From JAVBNH01 sp031551635 (GTDB taxonomy: Bacteria > Bacillota > Clostridia > Oscillospirales > Acutalibacteraceae): a stretch of DNA of 64,000 nt. Under the pieces are notes generated by a model. It was not told where the DNA came from and made no database searches. It saw nothing but the letters and a program-made list of their open reading frames with translations. The DNA lies in contig JAVBNH010000032.1 in the NCBI GenBank assembly GCA_031551635.1, positions 30,393 to 94,392 of the forward strand, written 5' to 3'. Positions within the stretch are counted from its first letter, which is position 1; every line of letters starts with the position of its first letter. Of the stretch, positions 10,025 through 18,238 are shown in pieces. The translations under genes and the position numbers were made by a program.

Positions 10025-10699
10025 TTAAAACTTATATTCCATATATATAAGCGCCTGTTTAGCCGCTTCCTGCTCTGCTCTTTTTTTGCTGCTTCCGCTG
10101 CCTGTGCTTATTATTTTGCCGTTCAGCTTAACGGCAAACTCAAAGATTTTGTCGTGGTCGGGACCTGAGGAGCTAAGCAGGATATACTCAAAGCTCCCGC
10201 CCGGATTCTGCTGAATAACCTCTTGGAGTATGGTTTTGTAATCATAAATCTGCTCTGTCTTCCCGAGATCAGATTTCAAAAACGGCAGCACAAACTTCTT
10301 TGCCGACATAAAACCGGAATCAAGATAAATAGCCGCAATAACCGCCTCAAATGCATCCGCGAGAATCGAAGCGCGCCTTGCGCCGTTTGTGTTGATTTCA
10401 CCCTTACCAAGCTGCAAATAGCTCCCGAGGTCAATACTCTGCGCGTACTTAACCAGCGTTTTTTCACAAACCGCGGTCGACTTGAGACGTGTCAGCTCCC
10501 CCTCAGGGCAGGTTTTATTCGAAGAGAAAAAATACTCAGCCGCAATCATTCCGAGAATAGAATCCCCGAGAAACTCATATCTCTCATTACTCTTTAGCCC
10601 CGGACGCTCATTCGCAAAGGAGGAATGCAGCAAAGCCTGCTCGAGCAAAGCGGGATTCTTGAACTTATATCCTATTTTTTCTTCAAAACCACTATTCAT
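10025..10699 (-). CDS. rnc: Ribonuclease III
   Basis: A double-strand-specific endoribonuclease for rRNA and mRNA processing. The RNase III signature NERYEFLGDSILGM carries the catalytic Glu/Asp residues. A C-terminal double-stranded RNA-binding domain ends in KKRAEQEAAKQAL. I place the start at the ATG at 10699 rather than 10729: the protein then begins MNSGFEEKIGYKF as family members do, and a GGTGAAAG ribosome site sits just upstream. This start overlaps the plsX stop by 8 bp (GATGAATAG), so translation is probably coupled. Length from this start is 224 residues, normal for the family. Confidence 0.95.
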   Translation of the reverse strand: MNSGFEEKIGYKFKNPALLEQALLHSSFANERPGLKSNERYEFLGDSILGMIAAEYFFSSNKTCPEGELTRLKSTAVCEKTLVKYAQSIDLGSYLQLGKGEINTNGARRASILADAFEAVIAAIYLDSGFMSAKKFVLPFLKSDLGKTEQIYDYKTILQEVIQQNPGGSFEYILLSSSGPDHDKIFEFAVKLNGKIISTGSGSSKKRAEQEAAKQALIYMEYKF

Positions 10700-11708
10700 C
10701 ACTTTCACCGGGGACATATATTTCCGCACCGAAATTTTTCGTCATTTCTTCAATTACATTCGCGCTCACAAAACTCACCGCCTGCTTCACCGCGTTTTTT
10801 ATTGCCTTAGCGTCACTCGAGCCGTGAGCCTTGATAACAGGCTTCGCAAGCCCCAAAAGCGGCGCGCCTCCGTATTCGCTCGCGTCCAGCTTTTTCTTTA
10901 AATCGGTCAGCCCTGATTTGACTATCAGCGCGGCAAGCATAGTTATTTTGCTCTTTTTAAAAATTGATTTTATGTTTTGCATCAATGCTCCCGCGACACC
11001 TTCATACATTTTCAGAATAATATTTCCCGTGAAGCCGTCGGCGACAACCACATCGCAAAAGCCGTAGGGTATGTCGCGGACCTCAGCGTTACCGATAAAA
11101 TTCAGCTTACTGTGCTCGAGAATATCATAGGTTTCCGTCTGCAGCTTCGTGCCTTTATACCTCTCCGTGCCTATATTCGCGAGAGCGACAGTGGGATTAT
11201 TTACGCCCATTATTCTGCTCATATAAATACTGCCCATAACCGCGAACTGCTCGAGCTGGCGAGGCGCGCAGTCGATATTCGCGCCTGAATCGAGAATCAT
11301 AACCGGGTTTTCATTTGTCGGCATAACCGTTGCGATAGCCGCGCGTTTTATGCCTTTAATATTCTTGATAATAAGATTTCCGCCAATAACAAGCCCGCCT
11401 GTGCTGCCCGCGGACACAAAAGCGTCACCGCGCCCCTCATTGAGCAGCTTAAACCCAAGAGCCATCGAGCAATCCTTTTTTTCTTTCATAAGCATCAGAG
11501 GATTATCCTCCATACTCAGAACTGAAGCAGTGTGGGCAATTTCTATGCCGTTGAGCGATATTTCGTTCTCTGCGGCAATATTTCTGATTTTTTCTTCATC
11601 GCCGCAGAGGATAATATCAATATTCAGCTCGTTAACCGCGTCTGCAGCGCCTTTTATAATTTCCAACGGAGCATTATCACCGCCGAAAGCGTCAACTATA
11701 ATCTTCAT
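10692..11708 (-). CDS. plsX: Phosphate acyltransferase PlsX
   Basis: A 338-residue peripheral membrane enzyme that converts acyl-ACP to acyl-phosphate, the donor for PlsY in phospholipid synthesis. It begins MKIIVDAFGGDNAP, the family N-terminus, and contains SAGSTGG, ANIGTE, and VVADGFTGNIILK. Its SD (AAGG) lies in the last codons of trmFO and its stop overlaps rnc. Unusually for Firmicutes, fabD/fabG/acpP do not follow. Here rnc and folate genes do. Confidence 0.96.
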   Translation of the reverse strand: MKIIVDAFGGDNAPLEIIKGAADAVNELNIDIILCGDEEKIRNIAAENEISLNGIEIAHTASVLSMEDNPLMLMKEKKDCSMALGFKLLNEGRGDAFVSAGSTGGLVIGGNLIIKNIKGIKRAAIATVMPTNENPVMILDSGANIDCAPRQLEQFAVMGSIYMSRIMGVNNPTVALANIGTERYKGTKLQTETYDILEHSKLNFIGNAEVRDIPYGFCDVVVADGFTGNIILKMYEGVAGALMQNIKSIFKKSKITMLAALIVKSGLTDLKKKLDASEYGGAPLLGLAKPVIKAHGSSDAKAIKNAVKQAVSFVSANVIEEMTKNFGAEIYVPGESDE

Positions 11709-11712
11709 AATA

Positions 11713-13023
11713 TTATACCTTCATTTCCTGTGAATTGAAATATTCAAGGCTTCTCTGCGCGAGAGCCGTATAACGTTCCTTTTTGTCCCTTATTTGCCTA
11801 TCAAGCGGCGGTAACAGCCCGAAAGCCGCGCCCATCGGCTGAAAATTCGTTTTATTATCGGTGCTTATGTATTCACACAGCGCGCCTGTCATTGTGAAGT
11901 GAGGGAGGGTGAATTCACTCTCGCTCTTCAGCAGCCGCGCGGCGTTTATTCCCGCGATAATTCCGGAAGCCGCCGACTCCATATACCCCTCAACGCCGCT
12001 TATCTGCCCGGCGAAAAAAACATTAGGATTATTCCGTAACGAAAAATTCCTGTTAAGCAACTTCGGCGAATTAATAAAAGTATTCCTATGCATCACACCG
12101 AAGCGCTCAAATTCAGCATTACAAAGCGCGGGAATGAGCGAAAAAACTCTTTTTTGCTCCGAAAACTTCAGATTTGTCTGAAAACCAACGAGGTTGTACA
12201 TGCTTCCCTGCGCGTTTTCCCTGCGCAGCTGAAGAACAGCCCAAGGACGATGTCCGGTATTCGGATTCACAAGCCCGACAGGCTTCATCGGACCGTATCT
12301 GACTGCGTCCGCTCCTCTTTTCGCGAGCACCTCAATAGGCATACAACCCTCATAAAAATCCTTTTTTGCGTCAAATTCATGCAGCGGCGCAAGCTCGGCG
12401 TTAATGAGCTCATGATGAAAAAGCTCATACTCCTGCTTGTCCATAGGGCAATTTATATAGTCGTCCTCGCCGCCTCTGTCGTAGCGCGACTGTGTAAAGG
12501 CGCGGCTCATATCAATGCTCTGAGCATGAATTATCGGAGCAGCCGCGTCAAAAAAGCTCAGCATGCCGCCGCACAAGCGGGAAATATCTTCAGCGAGCAA
12601 CTGCGAAACAAGGGGACCCGCTGCAATTATAACGGCGTCGGCTTCAGGAACTTGCGTTATTTCCTGCCTGATAACCTCTATATTTTCTTCTGCCGCAACC
12701 TTTTCACTGACAAGCCTTGAAAACAAAACCCTGTCGACAGCCAACGCGCCGCCTGCGGGAACACGCGACAAATAAGCGCATTCGACGCACACACTCCCCA
12801 GCTTCGCCATCTCAGCTTTCAAAAGACCGCTGGCAGATTCAATTCGCTCCGCTTTCAGCGAATTTGAGCAAACTAGCTCCGCGAGATATTCACTACTGTG
12901 AGCCGGTGAAAATTTCACCGGCTTCATTTCATACAGCTTAACTTTTATTCCCCGGCGAGCTAGGGCTATCGCCGCCTCAACGCCCGCGAGCCCTCCGCCT
13001 ATAACAATCGCGGTCTTATTCAT
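11713..13023 (-). CDS. trmFO: Methylenetetrahydrofolate--tRNA-(uracil-5-)-methyltransferase
   Basis: This FAD enzyme makes m5U54 in the tRNA T-loop using methylene-tetrahydrofolate as the carbon source. The N-terminal dinucleotide fold reads AIVIGGGLAGVEAA, followed by SPAHSSEYLAELVCSNSLKA with the family Cys, CPMDKQEYELF, and FFAGQISGVEGYMESAASG. I choose ATG 13023, which gives the usual MNKTAIV start with SD GGAGAAAC; the longer reading to 13047 adds eight atypical residues. The start overlaps the topA stop as GATGAATAA. dprA-topA-trmFO is the order seen in Bacillus. Placement upstream of folate genes fits its cofactor need. Confidence 0.96.
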   Translation of the reverse strand: MNKTAIVIGGGLAGVEAAIALARRGIKVKLYEMKPVKFSPAHSSEYLAELVCSNSLKAERIESASGLLKAEMAKLGSVCVECAYLSRVPAGGALAVDRVLFSRLVSEKVAAEENIEVIRQEITQVPEADAVIIAAGPLVSQLLAEDISRLCGGMLSFFDAAAPIIHAQSIDMSRAFTQSRYDRGGEDDYINCPMDKQEYELFHHELINAELAPLHEFDAKKDFYEGCMPIEVLAKRGADAVRYGPMKPVGLVNPNTGHRPWAVLQLRRENAQGSMYNLVGFQTNLKFSEQKRVFSLIPALCNAEFERFGVMHRNTFINSPKLLNRNFSLRNNPNVFFAGQISGVEGYMESAASGIIAGINAARLLKSESEFTLPHFTMTGALCEYISTDNKTNFQPMGAAFGLLPPLDRQIRDKKERYTALAQRSLEYFNSQEMKV

Positions 13024-15169
13024 CAGTTTCTCCGGCGGCTTCCTCACTGTTTTCAGCCTTTTTTGACGCGCGTTTGACCTTTATTTCATAACCGCAGCCT
13101 TCACCAAGACACTTCACGACACCGCCGCGTCCTTTAAAGAGGGATTTTCCGCACTGCGGGCAATTATCGTTAAGGGGCTGATCCCATGTCATAAAGTTGC
13201 ATTCGGGATAACCGGCACAACCAAAGAAGCCGTGACCCTTTTTGGATTTTTTACCAATTACCTCTTTTCCGCAAAGGGGACAGACAGCATTCGTTTTTTC
13301 AACATAAGCCTGGGTATTCTTACATTCCGGGTAGCCGGGACAGGCTAAAAATTTGCCGTATCTGCCGACTTTTATAACCATATTTTTACCGCATTTTTCA
13401 CAGACAATATCGGTCTGATCCTCGTCAAGCTTTATTTTAATGCCATTCATAGCCTCTTTTGCCTTTTTAAGCGTGGCATCAAACTCATCATAAAAATCAT
13501 GCAGCATCGAAACATAATTGACGCTGCCTCCCTCGACCTCGTCAAGGCTTGTTTCCATCGCAGCGGTAAATTTCGTATTAACAATTTTCGGGAAGCGTTC
13601 TTTGAGAAGATTTGTTGTCACGCAGCCTAGCTCAGTCGGCTTCAGCGCTTTCTGCTCCCTCGTTACATAGCCCCTGTCAATTATTGTAGAGATAATCGAC
13701 GCGTAGGTGCTCGGGCGTCCGACTCCGGTCTCCTCAAGAGTCTTAATCAGCGAAGCTTCTGTAAAACGCGGGGGCGGCTGGGTGAAATGCTGGTCACCTA
13801 GCAAATCCTTAAGCTTCAACTCGTCATCTTTATTCATCGCGGGAAGATTTTCCGCGTCGTCATCCTCACTGAGGGAATCATAAAGAACTGTAAAGCCGTC
13901 AAACTTTACAGAATAACCGCTTGAGGTAAAATGAACGAATTTTTCGCCCGCGCCGGCTCTATCAGCGTCGCCGACGGCATGTATATCAACCTTAACGGTA
14001 TTTTGAATGCAGTTCGCCATCAGGCTTGCGATAAATCTTTTCCAAACCAGGCTGTAGAGCTTAAACTGGTCAGGAGTCAGAGAAGCCTTAGCCATCTCAG
14101 GAGTCAGCGACGGTATGGAAGGGCGAATCGCCTCATGACCGTCCTGAGCGCTGGCTTTTGTCTTGAATATCCTCGGCTTTTCAGGCAGATAATTCGCACC
14201 ATAGGTTTCAAGAATATATTTGTTGCCCTCCTCGCGCGACTCGTCGGAAATACGCAGGGAGTCGGTTCTCATATAGGTTATGAGACCAGTCGTGCCGAAG
14301 CCCTCGACTTCAACACCTTCATATAATTCCTGCGCTATTTTCATCGTCTTTTTCGAGGTCATTCCCAGCTTGTGCGAGGCTTCCTGCTGAAGCGTGGAGG
14401 TTATAAAGGGGGGTACAGGTTGCTTTTTTCTGCTGCCGTATTTTATATCAGCAACATTATACACGGCATTCTCAAGCCGCGAGAGAAAAACATCTGTTTC
14501 TTCCTTTGTTTTCAGCTCAATTTTACCCGTTTCATCGCCGACAAAGGAAGCCTTGAACACCTTTCGCGAGGAAGGAGCGGTAAATTTCGCGGCAATCAGC
14601 CAAAATTCTTCCGGTGTGAAGGCGATAATCTCGTCCTCGCGGTCGACGATTATTCTCACCGCAACGCTCTGTACACGTCCTGCGGAAAGTCCGCGGCGGA
14701 TTTTCTGCGAAATAAAAGGACTCAGACGGTAACCGACAAGCCTGTCAAGAATTCTGCGCGCCTGCTGTGCATTAACAAGGTCGAGGTCAATTTTTGAGGG
14801 GTTGCTGATACCGTTTTTTACGCTGGTTTTATTGATTTCGTTAAACTTTACCCTGTTGCAGTGTTTTACATCCAGCTCGAGCAAATTCGCGAGATGCCAT
14901 GAAATAGCCTCGCCTTCCCTGTCAGGGTCGGTTGCAAGATAAATTTCATCGCATTTCGCGGCGATTTCGCTGAGCTCCTTAATCAGTTTTTCTTTACCCT
15001 TTATTACAGTGTATTTCGGGGCGAAATTATTGTTTACGTCAACTGAGAGCTTTTCCGGAATCAAATCCCTGACATGCCCCATGGACGCTTTTACTTCAAA
15101 ATTCTTCCCGAGGTATTTTTTTATCGTCTTAGCTTTCGCCGGAGACTCAACAATAACAAGCTTTGACAT
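13016..15169 (-). CDS. topA: DNA topoisomerase I (type IA)
   Basis: A 717-residue type IA topoisomerase that relaxes negative supercoils. The Toprim acidic motif DPDREGE lies at 81-87 and the active-site tyrosine is Y299 in ITYMRTDS. Three zinc-ribbon repeats follow at the C-terminus: CEKCGKNM with a CPGYPEC partner, CPLCGKEV with CAGYPEC, and CPQCGKSL with a C-x4-C partner. A basic Lys-rich tail and TDE end follow. It begins 64 bp behind dprA and couples into trmFO. Domain content and length are typical of Firmicutes. Confidence 0.97.
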   Translation of the reverse strand: MSKLVIVESPAKAKTIKKYLGKNFEVKASMGHVRDLIPEKLSVDVNNNFAPKYTVIKGKEKLIKELSEIAAKCDEIYLATDPDREGEAISWHLANLLELDVKHCNRVKFNEINKTSVKNGISNPSKIDLDLVNAQQARRILDRLVGYRLSPFISQKIRRGLSAGRVQSVAVRIIVDREDEIIAFTPEEFWLIAAKFTAPSSRKVFKASFVGDETGKIELKTKEETDVFLSRLENAVYNVADIKYGSRKKQPVPPFITSTLQQEASHKLGMTSKKTMKIAQELYEGVEVEGFGTTGLITYMRTDSLRISDESREEGNKYILETYGANYLPEKPRIFKTKASAQDGHEAIRPSIPSLTPEMAKASLTPDQFKLYSLVWKRFIASLMANCIQNTVKVDIHAVGDADRAGAGEKFVHFTSSGYSVKFDGFTVLYDSLSEDDDAENLPAMNKDDELKLKDLLGDQHFTQPPPRFTEASLIKTLEETGVGRPSTYASIISTIIDRGYVTREQKALKPTELGCVTTNLLKERFPKIVNTKFTAAMETSLDEVEGGSVNYVSMLHDFYDEFDATLKKAKEAMNGIKIKLDEDQTDIVCEKCGKNMVIKVGRYGKFLACPGYPECKNTQAYVEKTNAVCPLCGKEVIGKKSKKGHGFFGCAGYPECNFMTWDQPLNDNCPQCGKSLFKGRGGVVKCLGEGCGYEIKVKRASKKAENSEEAAGETDE

Positions 15170-15233
15170 ATCTATAAACCGTACCTTTACTATTATCTGT
15201 TATCATTATTTATATCATTACAGCCACAAAAAC

Positions 15234-16487
15234 CTAATCTGAATAAACAGCGCAAAAGCGGCTGCCCTCATGCTGCTGGGCCAGTCCGAGCATTTCAAGC
15301 TCAGTCAGAGCTGAGAGCACCTCAAAAATCTTTAGTGAGCATTCATCGGCGATTTCGTCGGCTAGCCTCATTTTCCCATTCAGGCAATGATACACCTTTT
15401 CAACACTTTCGTCAACCTTATTTTCCAGAGGTTTTTTCCTGTCAGCGTTCCCGGGGGTGTTTATGCTCTTAAAATTTCCTGTTTCCTCATTTTTATTTAC
15501 AGCTTTCACAATCTTTTTTTTGCCGTTGTTATCGGCATTAAGCTCGCCCCTGTTATAATTACCGTTATAAACAGGTTTAGACGGCGCGGACTTTGATTTT
15601 TCAACAAAACCGCTTAGCTCAGGAAAAAGATAGGTGTAATTATCAAGGACATCAGCGGCGCTCAGAACGGTTTTTGCACCATCCTGAATGAGCTTGTTCG
15701 CGCCCGAAAAATTCGAATTTATAATGTCGCCCGGAACCGCGAAAACATCCCTGCCCTGCGCGGCGGCGTATTTCGCAGTAATCAGCGAGCCGCTGCGCGC
15801 GCCCGCCTCAACAACCACAGTGCCGAAGCTGATGCCAGAAATAAGCCTGTTGCGAATAGGAAATGTGGATTTTGACGCCGGTTGATTCGGAAGAAATTCA
15901 CTGACAACTGCGCCGCATTTCGAGATTTCCCTTCGCAAATACTCGTTTTCACCGAGATAATTTGTCCCGAGCCCGCAGCCGAGAAAAGCAATCGTTTTCC
16001 CTCCCGCCTCAATTGCGCCGAGGTGAGAGCTGGTGTCAATTCCAAGAGCACCGCCGCTGACTATTACCGCGCCGCTTTTCGCAATATCATACGCGAGCTT
16101 TTTGGAAACTTCAAGACCGTAGCGTGAGGCCTGCCGCGTTCCTACAAAGGAAATCATAAGCTGCTCACGCAAAACAGTCGGGTCGCCCCAGACATAGAGC
16201 ACAAGCGGATACGAGGGTATCTCCCGGAGCTTTTCGGGATAGTATTTAGATTCCGGTGTTATAATATGCCAGTTTTTCTTTTCGCACTGTTCAATAATAT
16301 CGTAAGACTGCGAGGGCGAAAAAGAGATCATTTTGTCCGCCATATCATATGTGACAAGCCCTGAGAGTATCCATTCCTTGCGTCCGGCTTCATAAACCTT
16401 TTCCGGAGAGCCGAAAAAAGAGAGAAGGTCATCGGCTCTGGCGGCGGCGCCGAGCGTCCTCTGAAGCCATATCCAATACTCCTTCAT
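15234..16487 (-). CDS. dprA: DNA-processing protein DprA (Smf)
   Basis: A 417-residue DprA/Smf protein that binds single-stranded DNA and loads RecA during natural transformation. The Rossmann-like core shows SFVGTRQASRYG, SGGALGIDTSSH, GCGLGTNYLGEN, FPIRNRLISG and GARSGSLITAKYAAAQGRDVFAVPG. A low-complexity linker at about 285-350 leads to a C-terminal winged-helix module. It heads the dprA-topA-trmFO operon. Its 5' leader contains a run of nine G residues immediately upstream of the SD, which is odd and might allow length variation. Confidence 0.95.
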   Translation of the reverse strand: MKEYWIWLQRTLGAAARADDLLSFFGSPEKVYEAGRKEWILSGLVTYDMADKMISFSPSQSYDIIEQCEKKNWHIITPESKYYPEKLREIPSYPLVLYVWGDPTVLREQLMISFVGTRQASRYGLEVSKKLAYDIAKSGAVIVSGGALGIDTSSHLGAIEAGGKTIAFLGCGLGTNYLGENEYLRREISKCGAVVSEFLPNQPASKSTFPIRNRLISGISFGTVVVEAGARSGSLITAKYAAAQGRDVFAVPGDIINSNFSGANKLIQDGAKTVLSAADVLDNYTYLFPELSGFVEKSKSAPSKPVYNGNYNRGELNADNNGKKKIVKAVNKNEETGNFKSINTPGNADRKKPLENKVDESVEKVYHCLNGKMRLADEIADECSLKIFEVLSALTELEMLGLAQQHEGSRFCAVYSD

Positions 16488-16493
16488 CCTTTA

Positions 16494-16502
16494 CCCCCCC
16501 CC
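16494..16502 (-). promoter_or_regulatory. G9 homopolymer tract in dprA 5' leader
   Basis: On the coding (minus) strand six T residues, then nine G residues, then TAAAGG and the dprA ATG. The run lies 7 bp upstream of the start codon and abuts or extends the ribosome binding site. Such tracts are prone to slippage. Whether length varies in the population cannot be seen from one sequence. Confidence 0.6.
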
Positions 16503-16621
16503 AAAAAATTCCTGATTTCTACATAAGCGTTGATTAATTAAAATTACTCATTTTTGTATACTCATTGCTTTTATAAAGCTTTATATATCAAGCTTTGTAA
16601 ACGAAAAATTTTGGCTCTGTC

Positions 16622-16650
16622 TGTGAACGATGGTTAAATCATTGTTCACT
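16622..16650 (-). terminator. Possible hairpin behind the RNA methyltransferase gene
   Basis: An inverted repeat GTGAACGATG / CATTGTTCAC with loop GTTAAAT lies about 20 bp downstream of the stop. One position wobbles and the tail lacks a strong T run until AATTTTT further on, so this is only a tentative terminator. Confidence 0.35.
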
Positions 16651-16663
16651 TAAGACCCGCATG

Positions 16664-16677
16664 CTGTTTACTGTTTA
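16664..16677 (-). repeat. Heptamer pair TAAACAG overlapping a stop codon
   Basis: On the minus strand two 7-bp TAAACAG periods span the end of the RNA methyltransferase gene. The TAA stop at 16670-16668 is the start of the second, 3' unit. It is short, but it fits the heptamer arrays seen behind other genes in the window. Confidence 0.5.
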
Positions 16678-17456
16678 AGCATTTCCCACATCACTATAGC
16701 CGCGGCACCGGCAGCGTTCAGGGATTCGGCGTTGCCGCGCATCGGTATTGTAATTCTCTCGCCGCACATAGCGATAAGCTCTTCGCTCAGCCCCGCGCCT
16801 TCATTGCCGATAAAACAGATTGCCCCATGGGAAAAATCAGCCGCCGTGATACTCAGCGCTTTCCTGTCCGGCACGCAGGCGTAGCTATTTATTCCAAATG
16901 CTCTCGCCTCATTTAACAAGGACAAAAAATCATCTGTCTCGATAAGATTAACCCTGAAGGAAGCGCCCATTGCCGCGCGCTGAACCTTGGGGTTATATAA
17001 GTCGCAACCGCCGCTTACTATCACCGCGTCTACCGCGAGAGCCTCAGCTGTTCTGAGTATCGCACCCAGATTTTGCGGCGACTGAATGTTTTCAAGAGCA
17101 AGATAATACCCGCTATTTTTTATTTTAACAGCATTTTTATTTTTGTCAAGCATTTCGCAAAGGCAGAATACCCCCTGTGAATTAACGGTATCGCTGATTT
17201 TGTCGGCAATTTCTTCTGTTATTTCGAAAATTTTCGCTCCGCTGCTTTCGCTGAAGGCAAGCTCCTCATGATATTTTTCCATTGCTTTTTTTGTGAAAAA
17301 AATTTCATTTATCTTTATACCGCTGACAAAAGCATCGCATGAAAGTCTTACCCCCTCTACGACAAACAGACCCTTTTCACGCCTGAAGGAGGAAGAAGAA
17401 AGCAACTTAGAGAGCATTTTAATTTTTTCGTTGTTCCTGCCGGAAATCAATTCCAT
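16668..17456 (-). CDS. TrmH/SpoU-family RNA 2'-O-methyltransferase
   Basis: A 262-residue SPOUT methyltransferase using S-adenosylmethionine. An N-terminal substrate-binding region (about 1-100) is followed by the SpoU core with ENIQSPQNLGAILRTAEAL, NPKVQRAAMGASFRV, CFIGNEGAGLSEE and ITIPMRGNAESLNAAGAAAI, the last being the knotted SAM site. It resembles the YsgA/RlmB-like group placed near ribosomal genes in Firmicutes. The target could be 23S rRNA or tRNA and is not determined here. It lies behind rplT and that operon's terminator, so it may be transcribed by readthrough or its own promoter. Confidence 0.9.
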   Translation of the reverse strand: MELISGRNNEKIKMLSKLLSSSSFRREKGLFVVEGVRLSCDAFVSGIKINEIFFTKKAMEKYHEELAFSESSGAKIFEITEEIADKISDTVNSQGVFCLCEMLDKNKNAVKIKNSGYYLALENIQSPQNLGAILRTAEALAVDAVIVSGGCDLYNPKVQRAAMGASFRVNLIETDDFLSLLNEARAFGINSYACVPDRKALSITAADFSHGAICFIGNEGAGLSEELIAMCGERITIPMRGNAESLNAAGAAAIVMWEMLKQ

Positions 17457-17507
17457 ATAACACCTTAATACGTTATAGATATATATTTAGCGAAATAATC
17501 CTAAATA

Positions 17508-17535
17508 AAAAAACAGGGAACACTGAAGTGTCCCC
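17508..17535 (-). terminator. Intrinsic terminator of infC-rpmI-rplT operon
   Basis: On the minus strand GGGGACAC-TTCA-GTGTTCCC forms an 8-bp stem with one G-U pair that works only in this orientation. It is followed within three bases by a TTTTTTT run. It starts 9 bp after the rplT stop. Confidence 0.9.
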
Positions 17536-17543
17536 ACGTTGTT

Positions 17544-17897
17544 TTATAATGCAGCCTTGGCTTTTTCAACAAGCGCTGTAAAAGCCGCGGGGTCTGCTAT
17601 AGCGATTTCGGATAACATTTTGCGGTTAAGCGAAATTTCAGCCTTCTTCAAGCCGTTCATAAATGTGGAATAATTCATTCCGTTGAGCTTGCAAGCAGCG
17701 GAAATTCTTGTTATCCAAAGGCGGCGGAAGTCGCGCTTTTTAAGCTTTCTGCCGATATAGGCATAGTTTCCGGACTTCATAACAGCCTGCTTCGCTGTCT
17801 TGAAGAGTGTGCTCTTTGAGCCGTAATATCCTTTAGCAAGTCTTAAAACTTTATTTCTTCTTTTGCGGGTCATTATCGCACCCTTAATTCGTGCCAT
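17544..17897 (-). CDS. rplT: 50S ribosomal protein L20
   Basis: A 117-residue large-subunit protein that binds 23S rRNA early in assembly. The N-terminus MARIKGAIMTRKRRNKVLRLAKGYYG and the RRLWITRISAACKLNGMNYSTF core are diagnostic. The ATG is preceded by AGGAGGAATTTAGC. It lies 28 bp after rpmI and is followed by a strong terminator. By family knowledge L20 represses the whole infC-rpmI-rplT operon by binding the leader, which agrees with the attenuator seen upstream of infC. Confidence 0.98.
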   Translation of the reverse strand: MARIKGAIMTRKRRNKVLRLAKGYYGSKSTLFKTAKQAVMKSGNYAYIGRKLKKRDFRRLWITRISAACKLNGMNYSTFMNGLKKAEISLNRKMLSEIAIADPAAFTALVEKAKAAL

Positions 17898-17925
17898 GCT
17901 AAATTCCTCCTTTTAAATTCATCCT

Positions 17926-18123
17926 TTATTTGTAAGGGATAAGACGTTTAATCTGTTTCTCGTTTGTGACGTCGCAGGTTCTGACCTTACGCAGATTTCT
18001 TTTACGCTTAATGTTCTTTTTAGTAAGGATGTGAGACTTATTCGCATGAGCACGCATCGGCTTACCGTTTTTTGAAAGCTTAAAACGCTTCTTTGCTCCG
18101 GTATGTGTTTTAATTTTGGGCAT
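17926..18123 (-). CDS. rpmI: 50S ribosomal protein L35
   Basis: A 65-residue basic protein starting MPKIKTHTGAKKRFKLS and containing SHILTKKNIKRKRNLRK, both typical of L35. I start at ATG 18123 with SD GGAAGGA spaced 5-6 bp. An in-frame upstream ATG at 18141 would add six residues not found in the family and lacks an SD. It is the middle gene of the infC-rpmI-rplT operon. A GAAA-capped hairpin precedes it. Confidence 0.97.
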   Translation of the reverse strand: MPKIKTHTGAKKRFKLSKNGKPMRAHANKSHILTKKNIKRKRNLRKVRTCDVTNEKQIKRLIPYK

Positions 18124-18194
18124 ATTTATCCTTCCTTTCACGTTTTAAATATATTATATTTTATATATAATCATATTAAATGCACAGAAAAATA

Positions 18195-18222
18195 CAAGGC
18201 TAAGCATTTCTGCAAAGCCTTG
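18195..18222 (-). promoter_or_regulatory. GAAA-capped hairpin between infC and rpmI
   Basis: On the minus strand CAAGGCT pairs with AGCCTTG, enclosing an opposed TT/TT internal loop, then GCA/TGC closed by a GAAA tetraloop. TATTTTTCTG follows. It could be a partial terminator that sets the infC to rpmI/rplT ratio, an mRNA processing site, or a second L20 binding site. The shape is visible; the role is inference. Confidence 0.55.
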
Positions 18223-18238
18223 CAGAGAGCTCTGATTT

